64,000 bases of DNA from Pseudomonas uvaldensis (lineage in GTDB: Bacteria > Pseudomonadota > Gammaproteobacteria > Pseudomonadales > Pseudomonadaceae). A model generated the notes under the pieces. The model made no database searches. It was not told the origin of the DNA and worked only from the letters and a program-made list of their open reading frames with translations. The stretch covers positions 434,001 through 498,000 of the forward strand of contig NZ_JAIWKS010000003.1 of assembly GCF_021271205.1 (NCBI RefSeq). The letters run 5' to 3'. The position numbers and the translations under genes are program-made. Shown in pieces: positions 16,592-26,382 of this stretch (the first letter of the stretch is position 1; every line of letters begins with the position of its first letter).

Positions 16592-17793
16592 CGCAGCATC
16601 TCCAGGGCCTGATCCATTGCTTCGAAGAAACGTTCGATGTCGGCGGAGTCGTTATACAGCGCCAGCGACACCCGGATCGCCCCCGACAAATGCAGATGCT
16701 TGAACAGCGGCATGGCGCAATGATGTCCGGCGCGTACGGCGATGCCTTGCTCGGTCAACAGATGGGCGAGGTCGGCGTTGTGAATGCCCTCGACCACGAA
16801 ACTGACCAGCGCCAGGCGTGGGTTGCCTACCAGACGCACGCCGTTGCGCGCGAGCAGGCCGTGGAGCAGATAGTCGTGCAGCGCCGTCTCGTGATCGACG
16901 ACCGCTTGGGCATCGAGACCGGACAGGTAATCCAGGGTCGCCCCCAGGCCGATCACGCTGGCAATGGGCGGTGTGCCGGCCTCGAAGCCCAGCGGTGCGG
17001 GGCGGAAACTGGCGCTGTGGTAATCGGCCTGCTGCACCATCTCGCCGCCGAATTGCCAATGACGCAGCTTGCCAAGAGCTTCATCGCGACCGAACAGGAC
17101 GCCGAGCCCTTCGGGGCCGTAGAGCTTGTGGCTGGAAAATACGTAAAAATCACAACCCAGGGCCTGCACGTCATGGCGACCGTGGACCACGCCCTGCGCG
17201 CCATCGATCACCGTCAGCGCCCCTTGGACCTTGGCCAGCGCCAACAGCGCCGGCAAGGGTTGCCAGGTCCCCAGCACGTTGGACAACTGACTCACCGCCA
17301 GCACCCGTGTACGCGGACCGATGAGTTCAGCGGCTGCGTCGAGGTCAATCACCCCACAGGCATCGAGTGGCAACACCACCAGCTTCAGCGAACGGCGCTC
17401 GGCCAACTGCTGCCAGGGCAACAGGTTGGCATGATGTTCCAGGGCGCTGATGACGATCTCATCGCCCGGAACGAATAGAGGCTCCAGCCCATAGGCCAGG
17501 AGGTTCAGCGCCGAAGTGGCGCCATGGGTAAAGACGACCTGCCCGCAGCTCCCCGCATTAAGCCATTGCGACACTTTGAGGCGGCTGTCCTCGAACGCCT
17601 GGGTGGCGTGGGCGCCCGGCAAATGCTGCGCACGGTGCACGTTGGCGGCGCCATTGGCGTAGTAGTGCGCCAGGGCGTCCAACAGGGCTTGGGGTTTTTG
17701 CGTGGTGGCGGCATTGTCCAGGTAGGTCTGGCCTTGCCGTTGAAGGGCGGCGATGGCCGGGAAATCGGCACGCCAGGGGGAGGGAATCAACAT
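16588..17793 (-). CDS. csdA: Cysteine desulfurase CsdA (class V aminotransferase, SufS-like)
   Basis: A 401-residue PLP enzyme that converts cysteine to alanine and holds the sulfur as a persulfide. The PLP lysine is in FSSHKLYGPEG and the catalytic cysteine is in VRAGHHCAMPLF, the group II (SufS/CsdA) pattern. It begins YLDNAATTQKP, typical of the group. Downstream partner csdE overlaps by 4 bp. The pair is separated from dapD by a hairpin. Substrate channelling to CsdE, and possibly to TcdA-dependent ct6A formation, is inferred from E. coli. Confidence 0.9.
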   Translation of the reverse strand: MLIPSPWRADFPAIAALQRQGQTYLDNAATTQKPQALLDALAHYYANGAANVHRAQHLPGAHATQAFEDSRLKVSQWLNAGSCGQVVFTHGATSALNLLAYGLEPLFVPGDEIVISALEHHANLLPWQQLAERRSLKLVVLPLDACGVIDLDAAAELIGPRTRVLAVSQLSNVLGTWQPLPALLALAKVQGALTVIDGAQGVVHGRHDVQALGCDFYVFSSHKLYGPEGLGVLFGRDEALGKLRHWQFGGEMVQQADYHSASFRPAPLGFEAGTPPIASVIGLGATLDYLSGLDAQAVVDHETALHDYLLHGLLARNGVRLVGNPRLALVSFVVEGIHNADLAHLLTEQGIAVRAGHHCAMPLFKHLHLSGAIRVSLALYNDSADIERFFEAMDQALEMLR

Positions 17794-17820
17794 GCTTTCG
17801 GGCCCTGCTGGAGTGACGCC

Positions 17821-17856
17821 GTCACCTGTGGGGGTAAGTGTGCTCCCACAGGTGAC
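17821..17856 (-). terminator. REP-derived hairpin downstream of dapD
   Basis: GTCACCTGTGGG and CCCACAGGTGAC form a 12-bp perfect stem. It sits just past the dapD stop (minus strand) and before csdA. The core contains TGTGGG/GCTCCCACA REP tips. No T-run follows, so Rho-independent action is uncertain. Confidence 0.5.
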
Positions 17857-17867
17857 GGTGAAGCGGC

Positions 17868-18902
17868 TTAGTTATGCGCGTGCAGTGCTTCGTTCAGCTC
17901 GATGGCCGACTTGTGGGTCTTGCATTCCACCGCACCCGTCTCGGAGTTGCGACGGAACAGCAGGTCCGGTTGGCCGGCCAGGTCGCGGGCCTTGACCACT
18001 TTGACCAGTTGGTTGTTCTCGTCCAGCAGCGCGACCTTGGTGCCAGCGGTCACGTACAGGCCCGATTCCACGGTATTGCGGTCGCCCAGCGGGATGCCGA
18101 TGCCGGCGTTGGCGCCGATCAGGCAGCCTTCGCCGACCTTGATCACGATGTTGCCGCCGCCCGACAGGGTGCCCATGGTCGAGCAGCCGCCGCCCAGATC
18201 CGACCCCTTGCCGACGAACACACCGGCCGAGACACGACCTTCGATCATGCCCGGGCCTTCGGTACCGGCGTTGAAGTTGACGAAACCTTCGTGCATCACG
18301 GTGGTGCCTTCGCCCACATAGGCGCCCAGACGCAACCGCGCGGCATCGGCGATGCGCACACCGGCCGGAACCACGTAGTCGGTCATTTTCGGGAACTTGT
18401 CCACCGAGAACACTTCCAGCAACTCGCCGCGCAGGCGGGCTTCGAGCTGGTGCTCGGCCAGTTCGCTCAGGTCGATTGCACCCTGGCTGGTCCAGGCGAC
18501 GTTCGGCAGCAGGGGGAAGATGCCGGCCAGGTTCAGGCCGTGAGGCTTGACCAGGCGATGGGACAGCAAGTGCAGCTTGAGGTAGGCCTCAGGCGTGGAG
18601 CTCAGTTGGGCATCTTCGGCCAGCAGGGTGGCGACCAGAGGCTTGTGGCTCTCGGCCAGGCGAGTCAGCAGCTTGGCTTGCGCGGCATCGACGCCCTTGA
18701 GGGCTTCGGCCAGTTGCGAGGCTTGAGCGGTGGTGAAGGTGATGGCCTGGTTGCCTTCACTGTAACCCAGGATCGGCGCGACGGCCTTGACGATATCGGC
18801 CGACGGATTGAGCAGTGGCTGTGCGTAGAACACTTCCAGCCAGGCGCCTTGACGGTTTTGAGTGCCGACACCGAAGGCCAGGCTGAACAGAGTAGTGGAC
18901 AT
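17868..18902 (-). CDS. dapD: 2,3,4,5-tetrahydropyridine-2,6-dicarboxylate N-succinyltransferase DapD
   Basis: DapD transfers a succinyl group from succinyl-CoA to tetrahydrodipicolinate in lysine/diaminopimelate synthesis. The 344-residue protein is the longer Pseudomonas-type DapD. It has an N-terminal alpha/beta region and a left-handed beta-helix visible as hexapeptide-like stretches (RIADAARLRLGAYVGEGTTVMHEGFVN, GRVSAGVFVGKGSDLGGG, IKVGEGCLIGANAGIGIPLG). A C-terminal strand region follows. It is monocistronic, between the ArsC-like gene (33 bp upstream) and csdA. Confidence 0.96.
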   Translation of the reverse strand: MSTTLFSLAFGVGTQNRQGAWLEVFYAQPLLNPSADIVKAVAPILGYSEGNQAITFTTAQASQLAEALKGVDAAQAKLLTRLAESHKPLVATLLAEDAQLSSTPEAYLKLHLLSHRLVKPHGLNLAGIFPLLPNVAWTSQGAIDLSELAEHQLEARLRGELLEVFSVDKFPKMTDYVVPAGVRIADAARLRLGAYVGEGTTVMHEGFVNFNAGTEGPGMIEGRVSAGVFVGKGSDLGGGCSTMGTLSGGGNIVIKVGEGCLIGANAGIGIPLGDRNTVESGLYVTAGTKVALLDENNQLVKVVKARDLAGQPDLLFRRNSETGAVECKTHKSAIELNEALHAHN

Positions 18903-18935
18903 GAACGTTACCTCAAAAAAATGGACAGGGCAGGC

Positions 18936-19298
18936 TTACTGAAGCGCCGCCGCGTAGATATCAGGCTTGAAGCCAATCAGAGTTCGGTCACCGAGATCGA
19001 GCACCGGGCGCTTGATCATCGAGGGTTGGGCGAGCATCAGTTCGATGGCTTTCGTCTGGTCGAGATCGGCTTTGCGTTCGTCGTCGAGCTTGCGAAAGGT
19101 CGTACCGGCACGGTTCAACACCACTTGCCAGCCATGCTCGTTGCACCATTGGGTCAGGTGCTCACGGTCGATGCCGGCAGTCTTGTAGTCGTGAAATTCA
19201 TAGCGTACTGCGTGTTCATCGAGCCAGGTGCGCGCTTTTTTCATCGTGTCACAGGCTTTGATGCCGAAAAGGTGCAACGTTTTGCTTGAATCCGTCAA
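18936..19298 (-). CDS. ArsC-family reductase (YffB/Spx-like), TTG start
   Basis: A 120-residue ArsC/YffB-family protein, a thioredoxin-fold relative of arsenate reductase whose E. coli member YffB has glutathione-related thiol reductase features but no proven substrate. It shows LFGIKACDTMKKARTWL (single active-site-type Cys), YEFHDYKTAGI, and the C-terminal SMIKRPVLDLG motif. No ATG fits: the family N-terminus begins at the TTG at 19298, preceded by AAGGGGGC. Upstream extension would run through a REPIN and the divergent antiporter gene. It lies 33 bp upstream of dapD and is probably co-transcribed. Confidence 0.85.
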   Translation of the reverse strand: MTDSSKTLHLFGIKACDTMKKARTWLDEHAVRYEFHDYKTAGIDREHLTQWCNEHGWQVVLNRAGTTFRKLDDERKADLDQTKAIELMLAQPSMIKRPVLDLGDRTLIGFKPDIYAAALQ

Positions 19299-19361
19299 GG
19301 AACTGCCCCCTTTGCAGGTGCTGGAAATAAAAGGTGAAGGATTATGCCATGACCGGACGGT

Positions 19362-19449
19362 TGTGGGAGCGAGGCTTGCCCGCGATGAGCGTTGACGCGA
19401 TCTCCTGGCGGACCGAGGTGCTTTCATCGCGAGCAAGCTTTGCTCCCAC
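19362..19449. repeat. REPIN (diverged arms)
   Basis: TGTGGGAGCGAGGCTTGCCC at the left and GCGAGCAAGCTTTGCTCCCAC at the right, with several mismatches between arms. It sits in the divergent region between the ArsC-like and antiporter genes, unlike most copies, which sit at gene 3' ends. Confidence 0.85.
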
Positions 19450-19571
19450 CGCTTGCGCACTAAAGAGCTGCTGCGACATAGGTGTAACGGCCAAGTTAAT
19501 CCTAGGCGGTTAATATGGCACTTCAACGGCAAGCTGTTGCCGGATGTGTGTCGCTGCAAGTGGAAACCGTT

Positions 19572-21218
19572 ATGCAAAGCGCTTATACCGTCCTGATCCT
19601 GTTGATGTTGGTGGGCGTGTCGCGCCTGATCGGACGGTTGATCCCACTGCCCCTGCCACTGGTGCAGATCGGCGCCGGAGCCGTGCTGGCCTGGCCCTCC
19701 CTGGGCCTGCACGTGGCCCTTGATCCTGAGCTGTTCCTGTTTCTCTTCCTGCCGCCGCTGCTGTTCTCCGATGGCTGGCGCATGCCCAAGCGGGAGCTGT
19801 GGCGCCTGCGTGGGCCGATCCTGACGCTGGCGGTGGGGCTGGTGTTGTTCACGGTGGTGGGCGCCGGCTACTTCATTCATTGGCTCCTGCCGAGTATCCC
19901 GTTGCCGGTGGCCTTTGCCCTGGCGGCGGTGTTGTCGCCTACCGATGCCGTGGCTGTCTCGGCGATTGCCCGGGATCGCTTGCCCGCACCGCTGATGCAC
20001 ATGCTACAGGGCGAAGCGCTGATGAACGATGCGTCGGGCTTGGTGACCTTCAAGTTCGCCCTGGCGGCGGCCATCACCGGGATGTTTTCCCTGGCCAATG
20101 CCAGCCTGACGTTCGTGCTGGTGGCGGTAGGTGGACTGCTCGTCGGGGTCGCCTTGAGCTGGTTGATGGGACGCCTGCGAGCCTGGATGGTCGCCCGGGG
20201 CTGGGACGACCCGGCCACCCATGTGGTGTTCATGTTATTGCTACCCTTCGCCGCCTACGTGGTGGCAGAGCGACTGGGCGCCTCGGGCATTCTCTCGGCG
20301 GTGGCGGCGGGGATGATGCAGAGCTGGCTCGACCTGCTGCCACGCCAGACCGGCACGCGGCTGCTCAATCGCAGTGTGTGGACGTTGCTGGAGTTCGCCT
20401 TCAACGGTTTGATCTTCCTGCTGCTGGGCTTGCAGTTACCGGACATCATCAAGGCCGTGACCAGCCACGAAACCACGCTGTGGCCAACCCTGTTCTACCG
20501 CTGCCTGGATGTCGTGGTGATTTTCCTGGTGTTGCTGGTGCTGCGGTTCGTCTGGGTGCAGAGCATCTGGCGCCTGTCCGGGTTGTTGCGGCGCTGGCGT
20601 GGCCAGGGGGAACTGACACTGGTGCCCACCGCGCGCTCCTGCTGGCTGCTGACGTTCGGTGGGGTGAGAGGCGCGGTGACTCTGGCGGGCGTGCTCTCTG
20701 TGCCGTTGCTATTGGGTGCGGGCGAGGCGTTTCCCGAGCGGGACCTGCTGATCTTCATTGCCGCCGGGGTGATCCTGTTGTCATTGATCGCGGCCTGCAT
20801 TGCCTTGCCGCTGTTACTGAAGGGCATCGAAAAAAGCCCCGATGACAAGCGCCGCAACGAAGTCCGCGAGGCCTGGCGCAAGACCGCTGAAGCGGCGATC
20901 CGCGCGCTGGAAGTGGAGGAGCCGAGCGAGGCGACAAGTACGCCGGATGCGGCCCAGGCGGCGCTGGCTACTGAGGTCAAGGCGCGGTTGATGTCCGAGT
21001 ATCGTCATCAGCTCGACGTGTTCAACGACTCCGCCGAGGCCCAGGCGTTGGCATTCGAAATGGACCTGCTGGAGCGCCGGCTGCGCTTGAAGGCTTATCG
21101 GGCGCAACGGCTGGAGTTGTATCGCCTCAGTCGTCATCACCAGATCGGGGATGATGTACTGCGTGAGGTGCTGGGGGAGTTGGATCTGGCGGAGGCGAAT
21201 TTGGGGTTGGGTAAATAG
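19572..21218 (+). CDS. Na+/H+ antiporter, CPA1 family
   Basis: A 548-residue monovalent cation/proton antiporter of the inner membrane. About 11-12 hydrophobic segments fill residues 1-400. The ion-site motif is visible as SPTDAVAVSAIA and GEALMNDASGLVTFK, and GGVRGAVTLAGVLS marks TM10-11. The C-terminal 140 residues are a cytosolic helical domain with charged heptad-like stretches (EMDLLERRLRLKAYRAQRLE). I chose the ATG at 19572 because TM1 starts directly after it; an in-frame ATG at 19515 would add 19 non-conserved residues. Whether Na+, K+ or Li+ is carried cannot be read. Confidence 0.88.
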   Translation: MQSAYTVLILLMLVGVSRLIGRLIPLPLPLVQIGAGAVLAWPSLGLHVALDPELFLFLFLPPLLFSDGWRMPKRELWRLRGPILTLAVGLVLFTVVGAGYFIHWLLPSIPLPVAFALAAVLSPTDAVAVSAIARDRLPAPLMHMLQGEALMNDASGLVTFKFALAAAITGMFSLANASLTFVLVAVGGLLVGVALSWLMGRLRAWMVARGWDDPATHVVFMLLLPFAAYVVAERLGASGILSAVAAGMMQSWLDLLPRQTGTRLLNRSVWTLLEFAFNGLIFLLLGLQLPDIIKAVTSHETTLWPTLFYRCLDVVVIFLVLLVLRFVWVQSIWRLSGLLRRWRGQGELTLVPTARSCWLLTFGGVRGAVTLAGVLSVPLLLGAGEAFPERDLLIFIAAGVILLSLIAACIALPLLLKGIEKSPDDKRRNEVREAWRKTAEAAIRALEVEEPSEATSTPDAAQAALATEVKARLMSEYRHQLDVFNDSAEAQALAFEMDLLERRLRLKAYRAQRLELYRLSRHHQIGDDVLREVLGELDLAEANLGLGK

Positions 21219-21238
21219 TAGTTTTGCGCAGGACTCAT

Positions 21239-21268
21239 TGTGGTGAGGGGATAAATCCCCTCACCACA
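21239..21268. repeat. Second-family REP hairpin (TGTGGTGAGGGG)
   Basis: TGTGGTGAGGGG, a six-base ATAAAT loop, then CCCCTCACCACA: a perfect 12-bp stem. It belongs to the GTGGCGAGGGG repeat type common in P. fluorescens, distinct from the TGTGGGAGC type. It lies between convergent antiporter and dapC genes, where it could terminate both. Confidence 0.75.
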
Positions 21269-21297
21269 GAACTTCAGTGTTCAACCGAAACGGTCCA

Positions 21298-22497
21298 TCA
21301 CCCCCGACGCTGGATGAACGCCCGAATCCGCTCCGCCGCTTCCACACACTCCGCCAGCGGCGCAACCAGGGCCATGCGCACGCGCCCGGCCCCTGGATTG
21401 ACGCCATCCACATCGCGGGACAGATAGGATCCCGGCACCACGGTCACGTGTTCCTGTTCGAACAGGTCGCGGCAGAACGCTGCGTCATCGCCAGCCACAT
21501 TCGGCCACAGGTAGAAGCTGCCATCAGGACGTTGCACGTCCAGCACCGGGCTGAGGATTTCCAGCACGGCGTCGAATTTCTCTCGGTACAGCGCCCGGTT
21601 GGCCCGCACGTGTTCTTCGTCGTTCCATGCAGCGATGCTCGCCAGTTGGGTCTGAACGGGCATCGCGCACCCGTGGTAGGTGCGGTACAGCAAAAAGCCC
21701 TTGAGCACGTCCGCGTCGCCAGCGACGAAGCCGGAGCGCAGGCCTGGCAGGTTGGAGCGCTTGGACAGGCTGTGGAACACCACGCAACGCTTGAAGTCCT
21801 TGCGACCCAGTTCGACGCAGGCATTGAGCAGGCCCGGCGGCGGGCTCTGTTCGTCGAAATACAGTTCGCTGTAGCACTCGTCCGCAGCGATCACAAAATC
21901 GTGCTCGTCGGCCAAGGCGATGAGCTTCTTCAGTACATCCACCGGAATCAGGGCGCCGGTCGGGTTGCCAGGGGAGCACAGGAACAGGATCTGGCAGCGT
22001 TTCCAGATGTCTGGCGACACGGCGTCGAAGTCCGGATTGAAACCGTTTTCGTCCAGGCACGGCAGGTAATGCGGCTTGGCCCCGGCCAGGAACGCGGCGC
22101 CTTCATAGATCTGGTAGAACGGGTTCGGACTGACGACCAATGCGTCGTCGCCACGGTTGACCACGGTCTGGGTGAAGGCGAACAGCGCTTCGCGGGTGCC
22201 GTTGACCGGCAGCACGTGGCGCGCCGGGTCGAGCCAGCCGTTCGGTACATTGAAACGACGTTCGCACCAGCCGGTGATGGCTTCACGCAGTTCCGGGATG
22301 CCGAGGGTGGTCGGGTATACAGCCATTTTTTCCAGATTACTGGCCAGGGCTTCAGCCACGAAGCTGGGCGAGCGGTGTTTGGGCTCGCCGATGGACAGGG
22401 CGATCGGGCGCTTGTCCGGGTTTGGCGTGACGCCGCCCAGCAGGGCACGGAGCTTTTCGAACGGGTAGGGCTGCAACTGGTTCAGAGCGTTGTTCAT
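21298..22497 (-). CDS. dapC: Succinyldiaminopimelate transaminase DapC
   Basis: A 399-residue class I/II PLP aminotransferase that converts N-succinyl-2-amino-6-oxopimelate to succinyl-diaminopimelate using glutamate. The PLP lysine lies in HSLSKRSNLPGLRSGF, and the cofactor-contacting motifs SPGNPTG and ADECYSELYFD are present. The start MNNALNQLQPYPFEKLRALL matches the family; the frame stays open 32 codons upstream, but those codons run into a REPIN. It follows glnD on the same strand with the REPIN between. The aerotolerant Pseudomonas assignment as DapC over ArgD-like enzymes is supported by its position next to glnD. Confidence 0.92.
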   Translation of the reverse strand: MNNALNQLQPYPFEKLRALLGGVTPNPDKRPIALSIGEPKHRSPSFVAEALASNLEKMAVYPTTLGIPELREAITGWCERRFNVPNGWLDPARHVLPVNGTREALFAFTQTVVNRGDDALVVSPNPFYQIYEGAAFLAGAKPHYLPCLDENGFNPDFDAVSPDIWKRCQILFLCSPGNPTGALIPVDVLKKLIALADEHDFVIAADECYSELYFDEQSPPPGLLNACVELGRKDFKRCVVFHSLSKRSNLPGLRSGFVAGDADVLKGFLLYRTYHGCAMPVQTQLASIAAWNDEEHVRANRALYREKFDAVLEILSPVLDVQRPDGSFYLWPNVAGDDAAFCRDLFEQEHVTVVPGSYLSRDVDGVNPGAGRVRMALVAPLAECVEAAERIRAFIQRRG

Positions 22498-22534
22498 CGA
22501 GGGCCTCTTCGAAAGTGGGGCGCTGTCCTTTGTG

Positions 22535-22623
22535 TGTGGGAGCGGGCTTGCTCGCGAAAGCGGTGTATCAGCTGTAGCGAAGTCGACTGACACTCCGCTT
22601 TCGCGAGCAAGCCCGCTCCCACA
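22535..22623. repeat. REPIN with long near-perfect stem
   Basis: TGTGGGAGCGGGCTTGCTCG...AAAGCGG and its exact reverse complement form a 29-bp perfect stem, followed by a partly complementary TGTATCAG/CTGACACT. It lies between glnD and dapC, both on the minus strand, so it would be transcribed in any glnD-dapC read-through RNA. Confidence 0.92.
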
Positions 22624-22641
22624 AAGGGAAGTTTTGTTGGT

Positions 22642-25344
22642 TCAGATGTTGATGCGCGTCGGGCTGATATCGGGTTCCTGGCTGACGCTCAAATGCCGGA
22701 CGATCGCGTCCTGCAGGCGGCTGCACAGCTGCGGGTCGGACAACGGTTGGTTATGCGCATCGGTGATGAGGAACACGTCCTCCACCCGCTCGCCCAGGGT
22801 GGCGATCTTGGCGTTCTGCAACGACAGGTCGAACTCCAGGAAAATATGCCCGATCCGCGCCAGCAGGCCCGGACGGTCCGGGGCGCTGAGTTCCAGTACC
22901 GTGACCTGGCGCAGGGCGTCGTTGTGGATGGTCACTTGGGGTGCAAACGCGAAGTGCTTGAGCTGGCGTGGTACCCGGCGCTGGATGATGGTCGGATAGT
23001 CCGCCGGGTTACGCAGGGCCTCGGTGAGGCCGTCGCGAATCTGCTTGACCCGTGCCGGGTTGTCGCCGATCGAATCGCCGTCGGTGTCCAGCACGATGTA
23101 GGTGTCGAGGGTGAACTGGCTGCTGGACGTGATGATCCGGGCATCGTGGATGTTGAGGTTGAGTTGGTCCATCGCGGCCACGGTCACGGCGAAGAAATCA
23201 TGCTGGTCCGGGGCATAGATGAAGATTTGCGTGCCACCCTCGAACTCGCGCTGGGTGGTTTCCTTGATCAACACCAGGGGGCCGCCGTCGGCTGGCTGCT
23301 GCAGGATCGCGTCGCTGTGCCAGGCCACGTCGCCTGCGGTATGGCGCAGGAAATAGTCATCGCCCAATTGTGACCAGAGCTGTTCGACGTCGTCCGGGTC
23401 GGTGCCGCCGCGCACCAGGATGTCCAGTGCCGCGCTTTGGGTGCGACGGATCTGTTCTTCCCGGTCCACCGGGTTTTCCAGGCCGCGACGCAAGGCGCGC
23501 TTGGTCTCGGTGTAAAGCTGGCGCAGCAGGCTGGCACGCCAGGAATTCCACAGCGTGGGATTGGTGGCATTGATGTCGGCCACGGTGAGTACGTAAAGGT
23601 AGTCCAGGCGCGTTTCATCGCCGACGGTCTGGGCGAAGTCGTGGATTACCTGCGGGTCGGACAGGTCCTTGCGCTGGGCCGTGGTCGACATCAACAAGTG
23701 ATTCTGTACCAGCCAGACGATCAGCCGGCTGTCCCAGACCGGCAGTTGATGCCGCTGGCAGAACGCCTCCGCATCCACGGCGCCGATCTCGGAGTGGTCG
23801 CCGTGACGACCTTTGCCGATGTCGTGATACAGCCCGGCCATGTAGATCAGTTCGGGCTTGGGCAGCTTGCCCATGAGCTTGCTGGCCAGCGGGAATTTCT
23901 CGGATACCGGGGTGTATTGCAGCTTACGCAGGTGCTTGATCAGGTTCAGGGTGTGGGCGTCGACCGTATAGATGTGGAACAGGTCGTGCTGCATCTGCCC
24001 GACGATGAAACCGAACTCCGGCAAATAGCGTCCCAGGATCCCGTAACGGTTCATGCGCCGCAGATTGCGGTGCACGCCGATCTTGCATTTGAACAACTCG
24101 ATGAACAGGCTGGTATTGCGGATATCGTGGCGGAAGTCGTCATCGATCAGGTGACGGTTCTCCCGCAGCAGGCGGATGGTATCGGCCCGCACTCCCTTGA
24201 TTTCCGGCTGCTGGGCCATGAGCACGAAAATTTCGATCATGGCGAAAGGCGTGCGGCGAAACACGTTCGCGTTGCGTGCTTCGATGTAGCCATCGTGCAA
24301 CTGGAACCGGGCGTTGATGGGTTGTGGTGGCTCGGCGTCTTCCGGCGCGAGGATGACCTCCTCGAAGTGTTGGATGATCAGCTCGCTGAGCTGGGCAATG
24401 CTCATCACCACCCGGTAGTACTGCTGCATGAAGTTTTCGATGGCCTGCTTGGCATCACTTCCTTCGAAGCCCAGCAGGCCCGCGATGGAGCGCTGGTGAT
24501 CGAACAGCAAGCGGTCCTCGGCGCGTCCGGCGAGCATGTGCAGGGCGTAGCGAACTTTCCACAGAAATTCCTGGGACGACGCCAGCAGGGCATTTTCGCT
24601 CTCCACCAGGAACCCTTCGCCAGCCAGGGCCCGCAGGTTCAGGGTTCCGTACTCGCGACGGGCAACCCAGAGGATGGTCTGGATATCCCGCAGTCCGCCG
24701 GGGGAGCCCTTGACGTTGGGTTCCAGGTTGTACTCGGTGTCGTTGTACTTGTGGTGGCGGGCCTTCTGCTCGGCATGCTTGGCCAGGAAAAAGTCCTTGC
24801 TGGGCCACATGTGCGCCGTGCTGGTGACGTCGAGCATGCGCTGGCGAAGGTGCTCGGGGCCAGCGATGGTGCGGCTTTCCATCAGGTTGGTGATGACTGT
24901 CAGGTCGGCACGGGCTTCATCGGCGCATTCCTGCACTGAACGCACGCTCTGGCCGACTTCCAGGCCAATGTCCCAGAGCAGCGTCAGGAAGCGCTCGATG
25001 GAGTCGCGAAAGACTTCGTGGTCGGCGCCGTCCAGCAGGATCAGCAGATCGATGTCGGAATAGGGGTGCAGTTCGCCACGACCATAGCCGCCCACCGCCA
25101 CCAGGGCGATGTGGGTGTCGGGGCTCCAGTTGAACTGCTCCCAGGCCCTTTGCAGGATGTTATCGACGAACCAGGCACGGTCCTCGATCAGCCGACGGAT
25201 ATCCCGGCCATTGCGAAAGCGCTGGTCGAGCACTTCACGGGCCTGGCGGATCGCCTTCTTGAAGGCCGCGATGGGGCTTGCCTTCAGGGCCAGTTCAGCC
25301 TGGAACTGGCCGCGGTCGAAGAGTTCGGGATCCACCTGCGGCAT
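22642..25344 (-). CDS. glnD: Bifunctional uridylyltransferase/uridylyl-removing enzyme GlnD
   Basis: GlnD adds UMP to, or removes it from, the PII signalling protein according to glutamine, setting nitrogen status for GlnE/NtrBC. The 900-residue protein shows the nucleotidyltransferase motif [17 protein letters not shown], the HD-domain hydrolase motif [17 protein letters not shown], and two C-terminal ACT domains ([20 protein letters not shown] and [19 protein letters not shown]). I place the start at MPQVDPELF (25344); a frame extension of 64 residues would overlap map. It is downstream of map on the same strand, as in many gammaproteobacteria. Confidence 0.97.
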   Translation of the reverse strand: MPQVDPELFDRGQFQAELALKASPIAAFKKAIRQAREVLDQRFRNGRDIRRLIEDRAWFVDNILQRAWEQFNWSPDTHIALVAVGGYGRGELHPYSDIDLLILLDGADHEVFRDSIERFLTLLWDIGLEVGQSVRSVQECADEARADLTVITNLMESRTIAGPEHLRQRMLDVTSTAHMWPSKDFFLAKHAEQKARHHKYNDTEYNLEPNVKGSPGGLRDIQTILWVARREYGTLNLRALAGEGFLVESENALLASSQEFLWKVRYALHMLAGRAEDRLLFDHQRSIAGLLGFEGSDAKQAIENFMQQYYRVVMSIAQLSELIIQHFEEVILAPEDAEPPQPINARFQLHDGYIEARNANVFRRTPFAMIEIFVLMAQQPEIKGVRADTIRLLRENRHLIDDDFRHDIRNTSLFIELFKCKIGVHRNLRRMNRYGILGRYLPEFGFIVGQMQHDLFHIYTVDAHTLNLIKHLRKLQYTPVSEKFPLASKLMGKLPKPELIYMAGLYHDIGKGRHGDHSEIGAVDAEAFCQRHQLPVWDSRLIVWLVQNHLLMSTTAQRKDLSDPQVIHDFAQTVGDETRLDYLYVLTVADINATNPTLWNSWRASLLRQLYTETKRALRRGLENPVDREEQIRRTQSAALDILVRGGTDPDDVEQLWSQLGDDYFLRHTAGDVAWHSDAILQQPADGGPLVLIKETTQREFEGGTQIFIYAPDQHDFFAVTVAAMDQLNLNIHDARIITSSSQFTLDTYIVLDTDGDSIGDNPARVKQIRDGLTEALRNPADYPTIIQRRVPRQLKHFAFAPQVTIHNDALRQVTVLELSAPDRPGLLARIGHIFLEFDLSLQNAKIATLGERVEDVFLITDAHNQPLSDPQLCSRLQDAIVRHLSVSQEPDISPTRINI

Positions 25345-25381
25345 CGAATGGCTTTCCTTTCTATCTATAGCTGGTGTCGGT

Positions 25382-26164
25382 TCAGGCGGAAACGCGAGGG
25401 ATGGTGTCGTCGCTGCGCAGGGTAAAGATCTCGTACCCGGTCTCGGTGACCAGCAGGGTATGCTCCCATTGGGCCGACAGCTTGCGGTCCTTGGTGATGG
25501 CCGTCCAGCCGTCGCCCAATACCTTGGTTTCGGCACGACCCTGGTTGATCATCGGCTCGATGGTGAAGGTCATTCCCGCCTGCAGTTCCATGCCGGTGCC
25601 GGCGCGGCCGTAGTGCAGAATCTGCGGTTCCTCGTGAAAGACCTTGCCGATGCCGTGGCCACAGAATTCGCGTACCACGGAAAAACCGTTCTTCTGCGCA
25701 TGCTTCTGGATCACTTCGCCGATGTCGCCCAGGCGGCAGCCCGGTTTCACCAGCTCGATGGCCATGTACATGCATTCCTGGGTGACTTTCGACAGGCGTT
25801 GGGCCCATTCCGGCACGTTGCCGACATGGAACATGCGGCTGGTGTCACCGTGATAGCCGTCCTTGATGACGGTGACGTCGATGTTCAGGGTGTCGCCATC
25901 CTTCAACGGCTTCTCGTTGGGGATGCCGTGGCAGACCACGTGGTTGATCGAGGTGCAGATCGACTTCGGAAAGCCTTTGTAGTTGAGCGGCGCGGGGATG
26001 GCTTTCTGCTCGTTGACGATGTAGTCATGGCAGATGCGGTCCAGTTCTTCGGTGGTGACGCCGGGCTTGACGTAGTCGGCGATCATTTCCAGAACGTCGG
26101 CGGCGAGTTTGCCCGCGACACGCATTTTCGCGATGTCCTCGGGGGTCTTGAGGGTGACGGTCAT
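25382..26164 (-). CDS. map: Methionine aminopeptidase, type I
   Basis: Removes the N-terminal methionine from nascent proteins. The 260-residue type Ia enzyme shows the five metal ligands in context: [14 protein letters not shown] (two Asp), [13 protein letters not shown] (His), TIEPMIN (Glu) and a C-terminal TETGYEIFT (Glu). The substrate His is in [10 protein letters not shown]. It is divergent from rpsB, the usual gammaproteobacterial arrangement, with about 370 bp between start codons, including the rpsB leader. glnD follows with a 37-bp gap. Confidence 0.97.
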   Translation of the reverse strand: MTVTLKTPEDIAKMRVAGKLAADVLEMIADYVKPGVTTEELDRICHDYIVNEQKAIPAPLNYKGFPKSICTSINHVVCHGIPNEKPLKDGDTLNIDVTVIKDGYHGDTSRMFHVGNVPEWAQRLSKVTQECMYMAIELVKPGCRLGDIGEVIQKHAQKNGFSVVREFCGHGIGKVFHEEPQILHYGRAGTGMELQAGMTFTIEPMINQGRAETKVLGDGWTAITKDRKLSAQWEHTLLVTETGYEIFTLRSDDTIPRVSA

Positions 26165-26289
26165 ACAGGCTCTCTCTGCGCCCGGCGGCGCTGTTCGAAA
26201 CGAAATGGGCGACGGATGATGATCCGGGCGGCCCTTAAAGACGCGATTCTAACAGACGATCGGGGCAAAGCGCTCCCGACCTGGCGCTC

Positions 26290-26343
26290 TGTGGTGAGTG
26301 GATTGAGTAAGCAAAGCTTGCTCCCTTCATCCCCTCGCCACAG
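26290..26343. repeat. Degenerate second-family REP pair
   Basis: TGTGGTGAG at the left and CCCCTCGCCACA at the right flank a stretch with AGCAAAGCTTGCTCCC. The ends pair, the interior does not fully. It lies in the 367-bp map-rpsB intergenic region, just upstream of the rpsB promoter. The rest of that region holds the rpsB promoter and leader. Confidence 0.55.
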
Positions 26344-26382
26344 GTTTTCAGAATCCGGGTTTCGTTTTCGCCCTTGCTGTGG

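Noticed and set aside
18936..20000. 354-codon form of the ArsC-like protein
   Set aside because: The extra N-terminal part is antisense to the antiporter gene and a REPIN, with no family match before the TTG at 19298.
23437..24939. 500-codon plus-strand frame within glnD
   Set aside because: glnD on the minus strand is unambiguous; this is its complement.
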